Shown here in pieces: positions 34,005 to 44,539 of a DNA stretch of 64,000 nucleotides (positions are counted from its first letter, which is position 1; every line of letters begins with the position of its first letter). The notes under the pieces are model-generated. The model made no database searches. It was not told the DNA's origin and saw only the letters and a program-made list of their open reading frames with translations. Source of the stretch: Candidula unifasciata (taxonomy: Eukaryota; Mollusca; Gastropoda; Stylommatophora; Geomitridae); assembly GCA_905116865.2 (NCBI GenBank), contig CAJHNH020001112.1, forward strand, positions 321,001 to 385,000. Reading direction: 5' to 3'. The position numbers and the translations under genes are program-made.

Positions 34005-34380
34005 ACCCAGTTTTACCACCCTCTAAAATGTTGGACTGTCTTGTGACGTCATCTGGGGGTAAGATATTAATAAAGAACCAAAGTTAGTTGCCTATTCTTT
34101 ACGGAACGTTACAGAATCAACTCTAGCATTTGTTGGCTATTTCGTTTTAGTAGGTAATTTTAAGTTCAACAGTTCGCTTTTGCTCCCTACACAGTCGGAG
34201 CTCAATAGTATTGAAGAAATCAGCGCAAAGCGGTCTGTCGTCAAATCACCTGCAGATGGAATGAACCTTGGAAGAAACGCACTAAAGCACAGAAAACACG
34301 GAAAACCTGCTCTTACCACCATCTAAAATATTGGACGGTCCCTGACGTCATTTGTGGTCGGCTAAAAATAAAGAACTGCA
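34005..34380 (+). repeat. Direct repeat pair with TGACGTCAT core
   Basis: 34005-34082 (TTTTACCACCCTCTAAAATG ... TGTGACGTCATCTGGGG ... AATAAAGAACC) is repeated at 34308-34380 (CTTACCACCATCTAAAATAT ... CTGACGTCATTTGTGG ... AATAAAGAAC). They lie 303 bp apart, same orientation. The palindrome TGACGTCA is a CRE-type site. These could be remnants of two LTR-like ends, but no TG/CA boundary is clear. Confidence 0.5.
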
Positions 34381-34552
34381 TCGCTCCCCTTTGATATCCA
34401 TCATCATTGTCCCGTAACAATGCGAGCAGTTCGATCACCAGTTGTTGTCTGCTGTTGCTGTTTGCTGTTGACTGACCAGATCCCTCTACGTTTGACGGTG
34501 CAATGGACTTTACGGCTGCACGCCTAAAGCCTGTCCAGTCAGTCGAGTATTG

Positions 34553-34890
34553 GGCTATCCTCCGAATCACGCTCCCAAATTATTGAGGCTGAAGATATAC
34601 CCTAACAGGGCCTCAGTCACATGTAAATTGCGGACCTCTTTTGGGCGACTATACCGCCACCGCCGAGTTAAAGTCACCACCGAGCGGAGCTAAACTAGAT
34701 GGCTGGGATTGACGAGCAAATAAAATAAAGAAAGCTGCAGGAGATGCGGTAGCTGCTGCTCGTGAGTCTCAGCCATCTAGTTTAGCTCCGCTCAGCGGTG
34801 ACTTTAACTCGGCGGAAGCTTTTCCGCGGTATGTTGTGTGGTCGCCGGAATGAGGCCCGATAATTTAGGACCGTTATTCGGAGGATAGCC
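34553..34890. mobile_element. Foldback MITE (FB-1), 338 bp
   Basis: Perfect 15-bp terminal inverted repeats GGCTATCCTCCGAAT / ATTCGGAGGATAGCC. Inside, a second long inverted repeat is centred near 34740: the arms containing GAGCTAAACTAGATGGCTGG and CAGCCATCTAGTTTAGCTCC flank CAGGAGATGCGGTAGCTGCT. Almost the whole element can fold into one stem. It has no ORF. Two related 336-bp elements and their 1-kb host element lie at 53942-54967 and its duplicate. Confidence 0.88.
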
Positions 34891-35214
34891 AAGTTTTGTA
34901 TCTAGGTCTTTCTGGATCTGCCTCTTCTCCTCTACTGAGCCCATTGGTCCTGTTTTTTTTTTTTTTTTTTAGAGGCCGTTAGATCTTATAACATGTGCGC
35001 ACCACAGCATTTTCCGTCTTTTCACTGTACTTAAAATAGGTTCCTACTTGGTAACTATATACATCAATGTCAAAATACGGTGAGTGTATGTGCTTGATGG
35101 TTGTATCCATCAATGTCAAAAATCTGAAAGCATGCATCTTTCCCAAAACAACATACGGAAGCGATTCGTTGGTTGTTGCGCAATTATCAAGAAAAAGGGG
35201 GGGGGGGGTGTTTT

Positions 35215-35705
35215 TGAGCTGAAACGCTGCAGAAAGATTTTAGCACCCGAAAGAAAGGAAATACTGACGTCATAAAAGATCTGAACATCAATGAAAACTG
35301 GCTGGTAAACAGCATCTTGTCTCAGAAACTGAAATACCTGGGCCATATCAAGCTTCACGGTGGACTGGAAAGAACATTATCGGAGGGCATGGTACTGCGT
35401 AAGAGGGACAGGAGCCGTCTAGAACGAAGACTGGTATGAGACACATTTAAAGATCGACACAGCCAAGCATGAGAGGCACACCGAACGGAGCAGAATTCTT
35501 CTTCAACCAACACAGGACTGGCACTATTAACCGCAGGACGCTGATGTATGTGCTGAAGGGAAAATCTGAGCACCTATGTACGTGTCTGGAGTGCTGCCAA
35601 GATAATCCAACTCATAACTGAAGAGATATATTAGACAGAGAAATGCAAGAAAAAGAAGAGCTGGCGATGGGAGCGACGTTCTGTGAAGGACCTGGTAAAT
35701 AATGA
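35215..35705 (+). pseudogene. LINE 3' end with inserted RNase H-type fragment
   Basis: 35217-35448 matches the 30573 element (CTGAAACGCTGCAGAAAGAT ... GAACATCAATGAAAACTGGC). From about 35450 to 35640 the family G tail (TATTAACCGCAGGACGCTGA ... TGTCTGGAGTGCTGC) interrupts it, and AGCTGGCGATGGGAGCGACG at 35655 resumes the first element. It is a nested pair with no usable frame. Confidence 0.6.
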
Positions 35706-35710
35706 TATGT

Positions 35711-37131
35711 CAAAAAGATTGGAGGTCACACTCGTATGTGTGAGTGAATGTGTGTGTGTGTATGTGTGTGTGCGTACCCTAACCTTTAAATTTCTCCTTC
35801 AGTTCGTATTTTACATCCTTTATTTTTGCTCTGCTGCGTTCCCAGAATTCCGGTCTTACTGTTTGTTTTCTTTCGTCAAAGGATTAGATTACTTTTAGAC
35901 TGTAACGTTTCCAGGTTGTTGTTGTTGTTGCTGATGTTTTTCAATTAGGTTTCCTGTTTTGCTTTTTCTGTCTTTAGAACATCTTTCTACACTGTCTTCA
36001 GAAAAAAAGAGTGACAATAGTCAAGACAGAAATAACTTGTTAACGTACAATGCTAGGTGTAACCAGGAAAGATCGACTTGAGAACGATGATATCACGAGT
36101 AGAGTCGGCACAGAACCAATACTGTGTGTGGGGGAGATGTGGGGGCGGACAGGCGACAGAGACAACAAAGGGGCAGCGAGAGAAACCTGCAGACCGCAGC
36201 ATATAAAGATAGACAGACACACATACAACAGTTGAGAGAGATAGTGAGACAAAGATAAAGACACTTAGAGACCTACATACAGTAAGAGAGAAAAAAAAGA
36301 GATAAAGATATTGACAGAGAGAGAAGGGCAGATAAAAAGTGGCAAGTACAGACAAAGAAAGAGAGTCACACTTAACCACGCAAACAGCGAGGCAGAGACA
36401 CTGATGTTCAAAATTAAGCACGCGCACGCGCACGCGCGCACACACACAAACGAAACATGGCAAAAGATAGATGCTTCATGTTATCCGATGACTGACTCCC
36501 CTATTAGGTCGAACTAACCTAAATGGGAACCAGACGTTTTTATAGAAAGCAAAGGCCACCGACGTGATGTTGACCACGTAACCCATCGAGTGCCGAATAA
36601 TCTATAAACAAAAATATGTCTAACGCATGTACTCCCAGCGCCACTGGCGTCAGAAAAAGTCCGTTACTGTTTAAATATAAAATCGCTTTGTTAATTCCGA
36701 AAACTTCTAACTGGCTGACCATGTTCTTAGTGCACTTGTATCCATGGCGAGGCGCAGACGCCGTCTGGAGGTGACAGGTTCAATTCCCGGCACGGTAACT
36801 ACAGCTTTGGATTTTTATGTTGTCCAGTGTGTTCTTCTATCTTTAAACTTCTTTCTATGAGTGCCGATCAATACACTTTCTGTTACTTGACAGGTTCTAA
36901 CTGCGGACGATTCGACAGCAAACCGTTTTGAGCTGATTTTGACAATGGTATTCAGCGCCGACCCTCCAGAGCATTAGAAAACTACTTAGCAGAATATTGC
37001 TTGAAATAACCAAACAGGCAAACAAAAACAAATGTTGGGGGCTGGTTCTGTAACATCTTATAAAGCAGGGTCCCCCCAACTTATTTACAACCGTGGCAAA
37101 CTTAAACAGTAACAAATATTTCACGGCCCAG
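35711..37131. other. Unassigned, simple-sequence-rich stretch
   Basis: (GT)n near 35752-35775, a purine-rich strand at 36230-36380, alternating (CG/CA) at 36419-36450, and a possible tRNA-like relic with GGTTCAATTCC at 36778-36788. The long minus-strand frame here is Ser/Leu low-complexity, not a gene. Confidence 0.45.
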
Positions 37132-38073
37132 CTCACGAAAGTCACCCCATCTCGTCGGCGGCGACATTTCACAGGGGATTTCCCAGGATACTCCTATATT
37201 CTAGGGGTGTCGTGCGTTTCTAGATTTCAAGGTTTTAGGCAATCCACTACGGACGACAATCATCGCCAACATGCATAAAATTACAAAGACATCAATGAAT
37301 GGATACTCCCAAATCGTCGCGCCTTTGGCGCTTCACCCTGTTGTACTTCTTCCTTGCATTGAGACCTAATCATGACATCATCACACTGCAGAAACAATAG
37401 TCGTTCACAAATAAGGTCGGCTCTGTGGCTAAGTAGATGCGAACGCTTCGTAATGGCGGAATGCCGGGTTCGATCCCAGCTGCAGCCCATGCGCCCTGCG
37501 TTGGTTTCTACAGTGGTATCAAGAAAGCCGACCGTCCAAAAAGCAATGGCAAACTACTGGAAGTAACTTTGCCTAGAAAAACCACACAACAGCTGGGGGC
37601 TGTTGGGGTTGATTCTGCAACGTCCTGATACGCAACAAACCTTACGCACAAAAAAGAGAGTTGCGTAAAGAAAGCTGCGCACTTTCGCTTGCTAGACAGT
37701 GTAGACCGCGTCAAACGAACCTCAGCCACAACATCAATGATTTCATACTCACGGATCGTCGCGCCTTCGGCGGTTCACCCTGCAGTATTTCTTCCTTGCA
37801 CAGATGAGCCTTCGACGTCTGAGACCTACTCACAACAACAATACATTCCAGAAACAACAGTCGTTCACAAAAAAGAGAGTTGCTTAAAAAACACTCCACA
37901 CTTTTGGTCTGGGAGACAGTGTGTCGACCGCGTCGAACAAACCCGAGCCACTTTTCGGCACGCTGTGTATAGGCGGCAAAGTAAGACATCTCATAACACT
38001 CCTAGAACATAGGACAGTCCGTGAGAGCCGCTACGAAATCTCGCTGCTGACGAGATGAGGTGACTTTCGTGAG
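37132..38073. mobile_element. Element with long inverted ends (TIR-1), SINE-1 inside
   Basis: The outer 25 bp are inverted and nearly perfect (CTCACGAAAGTCACCCCATC at the left; GATGAGGTGACTTTCGTGAG at the right). Inverted similarity continues inwards for about 85 bp, to ACTCCTATATTCTAGGGGTG / ACACTCCTAGAACATAGGAC. The interior holds two tandem units with GATCGTCGCGCCTTCGGCG and GAAACAACAGTCGTTCACAA. SINE-1 sits in the first. No transposase. A partial second copy lies at 40440-41010. Confidence 0.75.
37416..37643 (+). mobile_element. SINE-1, second copy
   Basis: A box TGGCTAAGTAG, B box GGTTCGATCCC, core AAGCAATGGCAAACTACTGG and TTTGCCTAGAAAAACC. Flanks CACAAATAAG and CACAAAAAAG form an imperfect 10-bp TSD. 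It is inserted in TIR-1 and about 80% similar to the copy at 8203. Confidence 0.85.
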
Positions 38074-38396
38074 TAGTACCCAATATTAGACATAAATTGT
38101 TGGCTGGATTTTCCACCGCCGACCAGTGCGGACCGGACCAGGATATAGGAACACTGCTGTAAAGTATTACTATACAAGTACTTCACAGCAAGCTGAAAGT
38201 CAACAACATCAAAACCCATCCACGTCGAACTACCGGTTAAGTAGTAACCGTTTTGTGTTGCCTCAATATAACTGTGTTGTACGGTGCAATGGGATTTCCT
38301 GAATCTGTAGCTGCCTGACTCGCATCTATAAGATGTTAATCCCACATAATGCGAATGTGAAAAGTAAAAATGAGGTGTATTGTCTGGATTTTTTTT

Positions 38397-38745
38397 TCCC
38401 ACCAGGTTATGCCGGTGTGTTGGGAAATGAACAGCTGGACAGACTGGCTGGCTCTGCACAGCTTGGTGAAATACTGATACATGATAGGGCAGACGTGGTT
38501 AGTGCCTTGTGGGAGAGCGGGTACAGTTCGGAGGAACAGATGGATCACCACAGTCTGGTGAGATTAATGCAGCGGGGAGTGACGAGAGGTTCTGGCAGAT
38601 GCTCGAGTCTCAGAGGAAAGGCAAGACGGACGTTTAATCAGAATGCTACTGGCACCATTAGTATCGGAACTCTTCGCTGGCTGTTGAATATGGGGACGGA
38701 GCGCTTATGGGAATGCCCCGAGTGCTGTGATGTCGGTTCTTGAAT
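38397..38745 (+). pseudogene. RNase H C-terminal fragment (family G), best copy
   Basis: Open frame with PGYAGVLGNEQLDRLAGSAQ, the last RNase H motif (usually GHxGVxGNExAD; here Leu replaces Ala next to the Asp). It continues RADVVSALWESGYSSEEQMD and ends TLRWLLNMGTERLWECPECC then DVGS and a stop. The N-terminal RNase H motifs and RT are missing, so it is a 5'-truncated LINE tail. 38074-38396 has no recognised feature. Confidence 0.75.
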
Positions 38746-38756
38746 CAAATCAAAAG

Positions 38757-39034
38757 TAAAAGTGGGAAAAGGTCCCTTTTCCCGCTTTTAAGGCGCATCG
38801 ACCACATGGGAAAAGAAAACATTTTGACAGACAAATCGGCACTAGGTGGGTAATGTGGTCATCATTACGCCGGCCGTCTTTACTTCACCAGGTACTTCCT
38901 GATATCATTTTTAGACTGGGTCGACCTGCGACGTCCCATAGCTTGCTACAAATCCACGCAGCCAGCAGTGGGTTTCGATCGCGGCACGTTAGAATTTCAA
39001 GTCGGACTCGCAAACGCCTAAGCCACAGACGCCG
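38757..39034 (-). mobile_element. SINE-2, inverted copy, 12 bp after the LINE fragment
   Basis: Same subfamily as 28415-28690 (shared GTGGGTTTCGATCGCGGCAC and CCTAAGCCACAGACGCC at the head end). The body has CGGCCGTCTTTACTTCACC. Confidence 0.75.
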
Positions 39035-39201
39035 CTCAGAATGCAAATGTGGAGAGATAACACTTGAAACTAAACTAAAACTAAAACTCGAAAGAACTGA
39101 ACTGTGTATATTGTGCGTTCAGTTACAAGTTGTGTGTACTCGCATAACAAACGCCCCTTTCTAGTGACGAAATCGGGCCCAGCGTCTCCTCGAGGCAAAT
39201 T

Positions 39202-39511
39202 AACATTTCCGCATCTCTCTCGACCTTGCAGTTTCTCTTGGGTAAGGAAATCAACAATGTACACATACACACACAAAACTGACATTTCCGCATCTCTTTC
39301 GGCCTTGCAGTTTCCCTTGGGTAAGGAAATCAACAATGTACACATACACACACAAAACTGACATTTCCGCATCTCTCTCGACCTTGCAGTTTCCCTTGGG
39401 TAAGGAAATCAACAATGTACACATACACACACAAAACTGACATTTCCGCATCTCTCTCGACCTTGCAGTTTCCCTTGGGTAAGGAAATCAACAATGTACA
39501 CATACACACAC
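39202..39511 (+). repeat. 79-bp minisatellite, four copies
   Basis: The unit starts ACATTTCCGCATCTCTCTCG and ends ACACATACACACACAAAACTG. Four copies at a 79-bp step are nearly identical, which points to recent expansion. Because 79 is not a multiple of three, each copy shifts frame. Confidence 0.92.
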
Positions 39512-39630
39512 ATGTTGCACCACAAAGCAAACGCTAACCTAATTATCGACATTGACAAGCTGAAGCACGGCCTAGCATGTGTGTTTCCCAACAACTGGTT
39601 ACAGACAACTGTGGGTCACCGTAGCCAAGA

Positions 39631-39835
39631 GAAGTGGTAAAGGACCCTTTCCCGTCTTCAGGAGCACTGGGCATACTTCTATGATATAAACTTGTCAGTA
39701 CTCGGTGATTGATGTGGTCAATATCACGTCGACCGCCTTTACTTCCCAGAACTTTACCCGGCACCCATTTAAAACTAGATCGACCAAGGTCATTTCTTGA
39801 AAAGTTCGGCTCCGTTCGGAGCTATGACCATCAGG
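39631..39835 (-). mobile_element. SINE-2, truncated inverted copy
   Basis: The body blocks GGTAAAGGACCCTTTCCCGT and CGACCGCCTTTACTTCCCAG are kept; the tRNA-like head is mostly missing after GGCTCCGTTCGGAGC. Confidence 0.65.
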
Positions 39836-40319
39836 TCTATATGTAAGTGTCTACACGCTACTTCACGGCGGCTTTAAGAGGTTAACACGGTTTACTAGTG
39901 CTCTGAATGTGGTGTATTCATAATTTTCTTGGATTCTGTCTCACCGAAGAAGAATAGACCCCCTCCTTATGCCCTGAGTCAGACAGGCGAGCGTCTTTTA
40001 AGTGAGAGAAAGGGGAGGGGATGATCAAATGAGTGAGAGATGGTAGTAATTGAAATGTGTTAAGGAGAAGGAATCTGACGAAATAAAAGAAAAGAATAGA
40101 TTAAAGATGAAAAAGAGAAGAACACGACGACAATGAAGAAGCCTTGCGTACGAAAGTGTCGTCCATCGCTTCTGCCAGCTTTTTCCGGGGGTTGGGGAGG
40201 GGGGGGGGGGGGGTTATGGTTAGTCTTAGTCGTTGTTCATTTAATACTAACCCTAAAACACTAGATAATCTGGCCGACGCCTAAAACTTAGGGTAAAGGC
40301 GAAACAGATATACAATTAG
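39836..40319. other. Unassigned stretch with poly(G) at 40199-40214
   Basis: No coding or repeat family recognised except the G run. Confidence 0.45.
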
Positions 40320-40425
40320 TTACTGGTGCCATCGGAACTGAAACCTTTTTGCTTGCTGCTGAAGATGGGGACAGAGCGCTTATGGGAGTGTCCCGAGTAT
40401 GTGATGTCGATTCTAAATTCAACAT
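40320..40425 (+). pseudogene. RNase H-terminal LINE tail (family G)
   Basis: ACTGGTGCCATCGGAACTGA ... GCTGCTGAAGATGGGGACAG ... GGGAGTGTCCCGAGTATGTG matches 38655-38738. It is only the last 100 bp. Confidence 0.6.
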
Positions 40426-40439
40426 TTAACATTAAAACC

Positions 40440-41010
40440 CTAGAAACTCCTATATTCTAGGCATGGAATATGTAGATTCTTTTCAGCGTCGTAATTTCCA
40501 GTGTGTTACTTTCATTCATTCCTCGACCTCACTTGACCCCGGACGAGTACCCATTATCTGTCAGGGACCTACTTTACTAATGTATTTCCTATGGCTCGCT
40601 AGGTAGGCCAGCTAACAGACTTCATTACCCTACGACACACTTAAGACACGCACCTGCTGAGTACGAACATAATCTTTAATTTACAACGAACAAAACAACT
40701 TATAGCACCTCACTCTGTCCTGTTTGGAAGCGCTGTTTTTTTACGTCGTGACCTGGCCTTTGTCATGAATTACCTTGACCTGTCAGTATTTCTGCATCAA
40801 ATCCTAACCTTAACCAGTCGTTCACAGAAAAGGCAGCTGCTCACTTTCATCAGAGAGACAGTGTGTCGACCCGGTCGAGCGAAGCTAGACACTTTTTGGC
40901 ACTACTAAGTACACAATAAACCAAGGCAAGTCATAATACCCCTAGTATATAGGACTGTCCCATGAATTCAATAAGATATCTCGCACATGACGAGAGGGGC
41001 TGAAAAGGAT
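40440..41010. mobile_element. TIR-1 family, second copy, left end shortened
   Basis: The left boundary has AAACTCCTATATTCTAGGC and the right boundary has ACCCCTAGTATATAGGACTG then TATCTCGCACATGACGAGAG. The interior shares CAGTCGTTCACA and GACAGTGTGTCGACC with 37132-38073 but has one unit and no SINE. Confidence 0.6.
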
Positions 41011-41059
41011 GAATAGATTCTTCTTCCTTAGTGCGGGTGCTCACCAACCAAAGCATTTA

Positions 41060-41230
41060 GGGCCGCCTGGCTAGTGCTGTCACCCCTCCCCCCCCCCACA
41101 CCCCCCACCCCTTTTTTTCCCAAATCCCCTTTCCCGACAGAAGAAAATTCTCAGGATTCGAACCTGGATCTCCTGCACGACAGCCCGGAGTTCTAAACCG
41201 TTCTGCCAACTGCTCCTCGATAACAAAATT
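41060..41230 (-). mobile_element. tRNA-derived SINE-like element
   Basis: The minus strand gives GAGGAGCAGTTGGCAGAACG, then GATCCAGGTTCGAATCCTGA (B box GGTTCGAATCC), followed by AGAAAATTTTCTTC-like text and a G-rich end at 41085-41100. It is too irregular for a tRNA gene. 41231-41680 shows nothing assignable. Confidence 0.55.
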
Positions 41231-41678
41231 TGTTACCAAAAATACATGTATGTGTGTATAATATATAGTTCTTGCTCATTGGCCGAGATGTTTCGATGAT
41301 TCATGGCTGACTACTTGCTTACATATTTTCGCTGCGTTTTTTGCGTTGAACATTATAGTAATTTAGTCAGTCGGTGTCTGTTTCATATAACCATACGCGC
41401 ATCCTGTTCACAGAGTTTCAAGTGATCTGTGGTACGCTGAGGGCTGGTTTATGCTACACTTGCTACGTACATGAAAATTTTCTCGTGAAATCAACCGAAG
41501 CTGAACTTTACAGTGTCATTTCCTTTGTATTCTACTATATTCCTTCAATAGGGATCATGATTCAATACGGTATTATAAAAAGGAGGAGCAGGAGACAAGG
41601 AGGGCGGAAAATTTAAAGGAGGGTTTGAGAAAGATTTAAATAAGAAAAGATAAATTAGAAAGATTCTGTGTGTGAGAG

Positions 41679-41681
<3 letters not shown>

Positions 41682-41745
<64 letters not shown>
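41682..41745 (+). repeat. (GA)n microsatellite
   Basis: About 32 GA dinucleotides without interruption. Purine-rich DNA continues to about 42060. Confidence 0.92.
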
Positions 41746-41749
<4 letters not shown>

Positions 41750-42131
41750 GGGACAGGTGGGGGTATAGAAAATTAAGACGGAGTAAGAAGAAGTAGGGAG
41801 AGGAAGGGGGAAGAGAATGAGCAAGATGGGGAGAATATGTCCGAATTGAGAGAAGGAACATTTATAAAAGATAGAATGAGTTTACGGAGAAGGAAGAGGG
41901 CATAATAAAAAGGACATTGAAGGAACTAAGTGCGGGGAAGGGGGAGGGTGTATTGTGGATAGGGTGGTGACGACAATGGAGACGGAAAAGACGACAACGA
42001 TAAAAGAAAGAGTAGGATAAGGACACTAGAAGATAAAAAGAATAAAATATCCAAGAGGGGCCTGTGTGACTACAATAGCAAACTTTTATAAATTTACAGC
42101 TAATGTCGCAACAGTAGGAGTCAAAGTAAGT

Positions 42132-42402
42132 CAAGGAACCTTTCCACGCTATAGGGCGTATGGGGCATAAAGGGTTAGACCTATATTTTATAGGGCGATC
42201 GGCACTCGGTGGATGATGTGGTCAGCATCACGCCGGCCGCCTTTACTTCCCAGGACTCCAACTGGTACCGATTCAAGAATGGGTTGACCTTGGAGCAAGG
42301 TCATTTTAACAAAAACAGGTCTGGTACCGGCAGGACCTGAACCCACGACCTTACGATCCGCAGGCGAGAGTCTAGCCGCTACACCACGGCGGCTCTCAGC
42401 CG
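42132..42402 (-). mobile_element. SINE-2, well-preserved inverted copy
   Basis: The minus strand starts GAGAGCCGCCGTGGTGTAGC with GGGTTCAGGTCCTGC as the B-box region. The body is AGGCGGCCGGCGTGATGCTG and the end is CGTGGAAAGGTTCC. About 270 bp, the best minus-strand representative of the family. Confidence 0.8.
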
Positions 42403-42574
42403 AAGAGTGGCTTAAGATAACTGTGTTTTGCGGTTGAATAAGGATTCCAGGAGCTGATCCTGTTTGGTTTCGTATTTAAGGTATTAATTCTAAGGACAGC
42501 AATCCCGGAGATAAAGAACTATATCAACCACAACTATTCTAACTGAGCGCCACTGACTCATAGTTTACAAAAAG

Positions 42575-42792
42575 GAACCATTTCAGCACTTTTAGACGTA
42601 TCGGGCATATAGTGAAAGACCAGTCTGCACTGGGTTGATAATGTGGTCACAGCCACGCAGTCCGCCATTACTTCCCGTGACTTTACCTGGTAGCCATTTA
42701 AAGGTGTGCCGACCTGGGAGACAATGTCCTTTAGGAAAAGTCCCGCCCCGTTCCGCAGGCGAGCTTCTATCCGCTACACCACGGCAGCTTCT
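42575..42792 (-). mobile_element. SINE-2, inverted copy
   Basis: AAGCTGCCGTGGTGTAGCGG begins the head on the minus strand; the body GTAATGGCGGACTGCGTGGC follows. It is more diverged than the neighbour 170 bp upstream. 42800-43370 has no recognised feature. Confidence 0.7.
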
Positions 42793-43375
42793 AATGATAC
42801 TGACACAGAAAAGGGGGCGGGGTGATCATAAAGAACCTAAAAATCAGTGGTCCGTGTGCAGGCGACAACGCATGGCCTCGATCGGTTACCAGAACACAGT
42901 TTGGTCGACCGGCTGCCAACTCAATAAGCGTGCCCGCGCACATGTTCAATACAATCAATACCTTATCAAGTAATAATATACCTCACTGGTTCTATAGTAA
43001 ATAACGCTTAGATTGATTAATAGAAGTATTCTTTGAATACTGCGAAAAACGAAGTAAGGTTAACAGCCATAAAACTTGAATAGATACAATAATCAGAAAG
43101 TGAGGGAAAAACGAGCATTAAAGACACAGTAATAGTGATAAAGTGGATATTTCGACAACAGAGGCTTTATCATGAGGAAAAATACAAAACCCAGACAAAA
43201 GTGGACAGCATGTTGATTTGACAGTGTGTAAGTACGTGCATCGGAGAAAGTGAAACTTGTATTTGCTGGTCTCGTCTTCTATCGGATAGTGTATATGTTT
43301 ATATGTTTATTTGTATAATGGAATTCTCATAGCAAATGTTGCCTTTAGACTTAGGCTTCCAAACCAATATCTTAA

Positions 43376-43535
43376 AGAAGAAGAAGAAGAAAAAGAAGAA
43401 GAAGAAGAAGAAGAAGAAGAAGAAGAAGAAGAAGAAGAAGAAGAAGAAGAAGAAGAAGAAGAAGAAGAAGAGGAGGAGGAAGAAGAAGAAGAAGAAGAGG
43501 AGGAAGAAGAAAAAAAAGAAAGATGAGAAGGAGGA
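43376..43535 (+). repeat. (GAA)n microsatellite with GGA interruptions
   Basis: Roughly 50 GAA/AAG triplets with GAG and GGA variants toward the right. Glu-, Lys- or Ser-only frames through it are artefacts. Confidence 0.9.
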
Positions 43536-43937
43536 CGACGAGACGACGACGATATGAAGAAGGATGAGGAGACTATGCAAGGGGAAAATATTTTTTTAAT
43601 GGTGTAAGGTATCCAGTTTTCTTCCTCGACGCTTTTCATTGTCAGAATATTCTGGAAATTGTAAGGAAACCATTTTTATTAGGCTGGGTCCACGAAATTT
43701 ACCACTTCTAGAAACGAACCCTACCACTGTCTCAGCAGGCCTACGCATCAACTAGAGGCGTCAGAGCCACTGGTGCGTATGCATCACCAGGCCACAGCAC
43801 AGCCACCTCTACACCCCTCCCCCACCCCTCAGTATTTGTAAAAGAAAATGTACAGCGAATGTCTCTCTTTAACAATATATAGTAGTTGTATTTTGGAGCT
43901 TTTGTCTATTCATGTCATATTATTGCAGACATATTAA

Positions 43938-44308
43938 GGATCCCTTTCCCACGCCTTTAGGTGTAATGGTTATTTAGGGTTAGACCTATATTTAACAGAC
44001 CAATCGGTAGATAATAAGGTCAACATAACGCCGGCCGCCTTTACTTTCTGTGATTCTACCTAGTACTGAAATAAGCAGCAGATCAAATGGTTTGGTCATC
44101 TTGTTAGAATGCAGCAAGATCAAATATCATCACAAGCACTATATCTCAGAAGATCAGCTGCAAGAGCAAGATGACAGCCGCGGAAATTTGGATTGACAAC
44201 ATTAAAAACACTCTACGCCTTTACGGCATGACAATAGTCAGTGCCAGCCAGCGTGCATTGGATCGCAAATTATTTTCCACACGTAGCTTAAAGGGGGAAA
44301 AGTGGTTT

Positions 44309-44339
<31 letters not shown>

Positions 44340-44420
44340 CCTAATTAAGGCTGAGTCGACCTAGAAGCAAAGGTCATTTCTGAAGAAATCCGGCTCCGTC
44401 AGGGCTCGAGCCCACGACCT
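43938..44420 (-). mobile_element. SINE-2, inverted, split by a LINE tail
   Basis: Left part 43938-44069 (CCTTTCCCACGCCTTTAGGT ... CGCCGGCCGCCTTTACTTTC) and right part 44340-44420 (TAAGGCTGAGTCGACCTAGA ... GGGCTCGAGCCCACGACCTT) fit together as one SINE-2. The LINE fragment between them was inserted later. Confidence 0.75.
44070..44339 (+). mobile_element. LINE 3' fragment with (GAT)n tail, nested in SINE-2
   Basis: The plus strand reads EISSRSNGLVILLEC-type shifted frames; the correct frame gives QQIKWFGHLVRMQQDQISSQ, the C-terminal block of RTE-like LINEs. It ends with (ATG)n at 44311-44338. The flanks ACCTAGT and ACCTAAT suggest a 7-bp imperfect TSD. Confidence 0.7.
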
Positions 44421-44421
44421 T

Positions 44422-44500
44422 CGCAGGCGATCACATAGCCGCTGCCTCCCCACCCCACTCATTTAGGGGGGATAAGGCAGCGGCTATATGATCGCCTGCG
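44422..44500. repeat. 26-bp inverted repeat (hairpin)
   Basis: 44422-44447 (CGCAGGCGATCACATAGCCG...) and 44475-44500 are inverted copies, 25 of 26 matching, with a 27-base C/T- and G-rich loop. The left arm is SINE-2 head sequence, so the right arm is a local inverted duplicate. Confidence 0.8.
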
Positions 44501-44539
44501 ATCTCCCCCCCCCCCTTCTCATTTAGGGGGGGGGGTCGT

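Noticed and set aside
34005..34380. Paired LTRs around 230 bp
   Set aside because: The direct repeats are only about 75 bp, lack TG/CA boundaries and enclose no coding sequence.
36053..36463. 136-codon minus-strand frame rich in Leu, Ser and Cys
   Set aside because: It reads simple purine/pyrimidine-rich and CACG-rich DNA; no domain.
39202..39511. CRISPR-like regular repeats
   Set aside because: The 79-bp units are contiguous, with no variable spacers, and the genome is eukaryotic.
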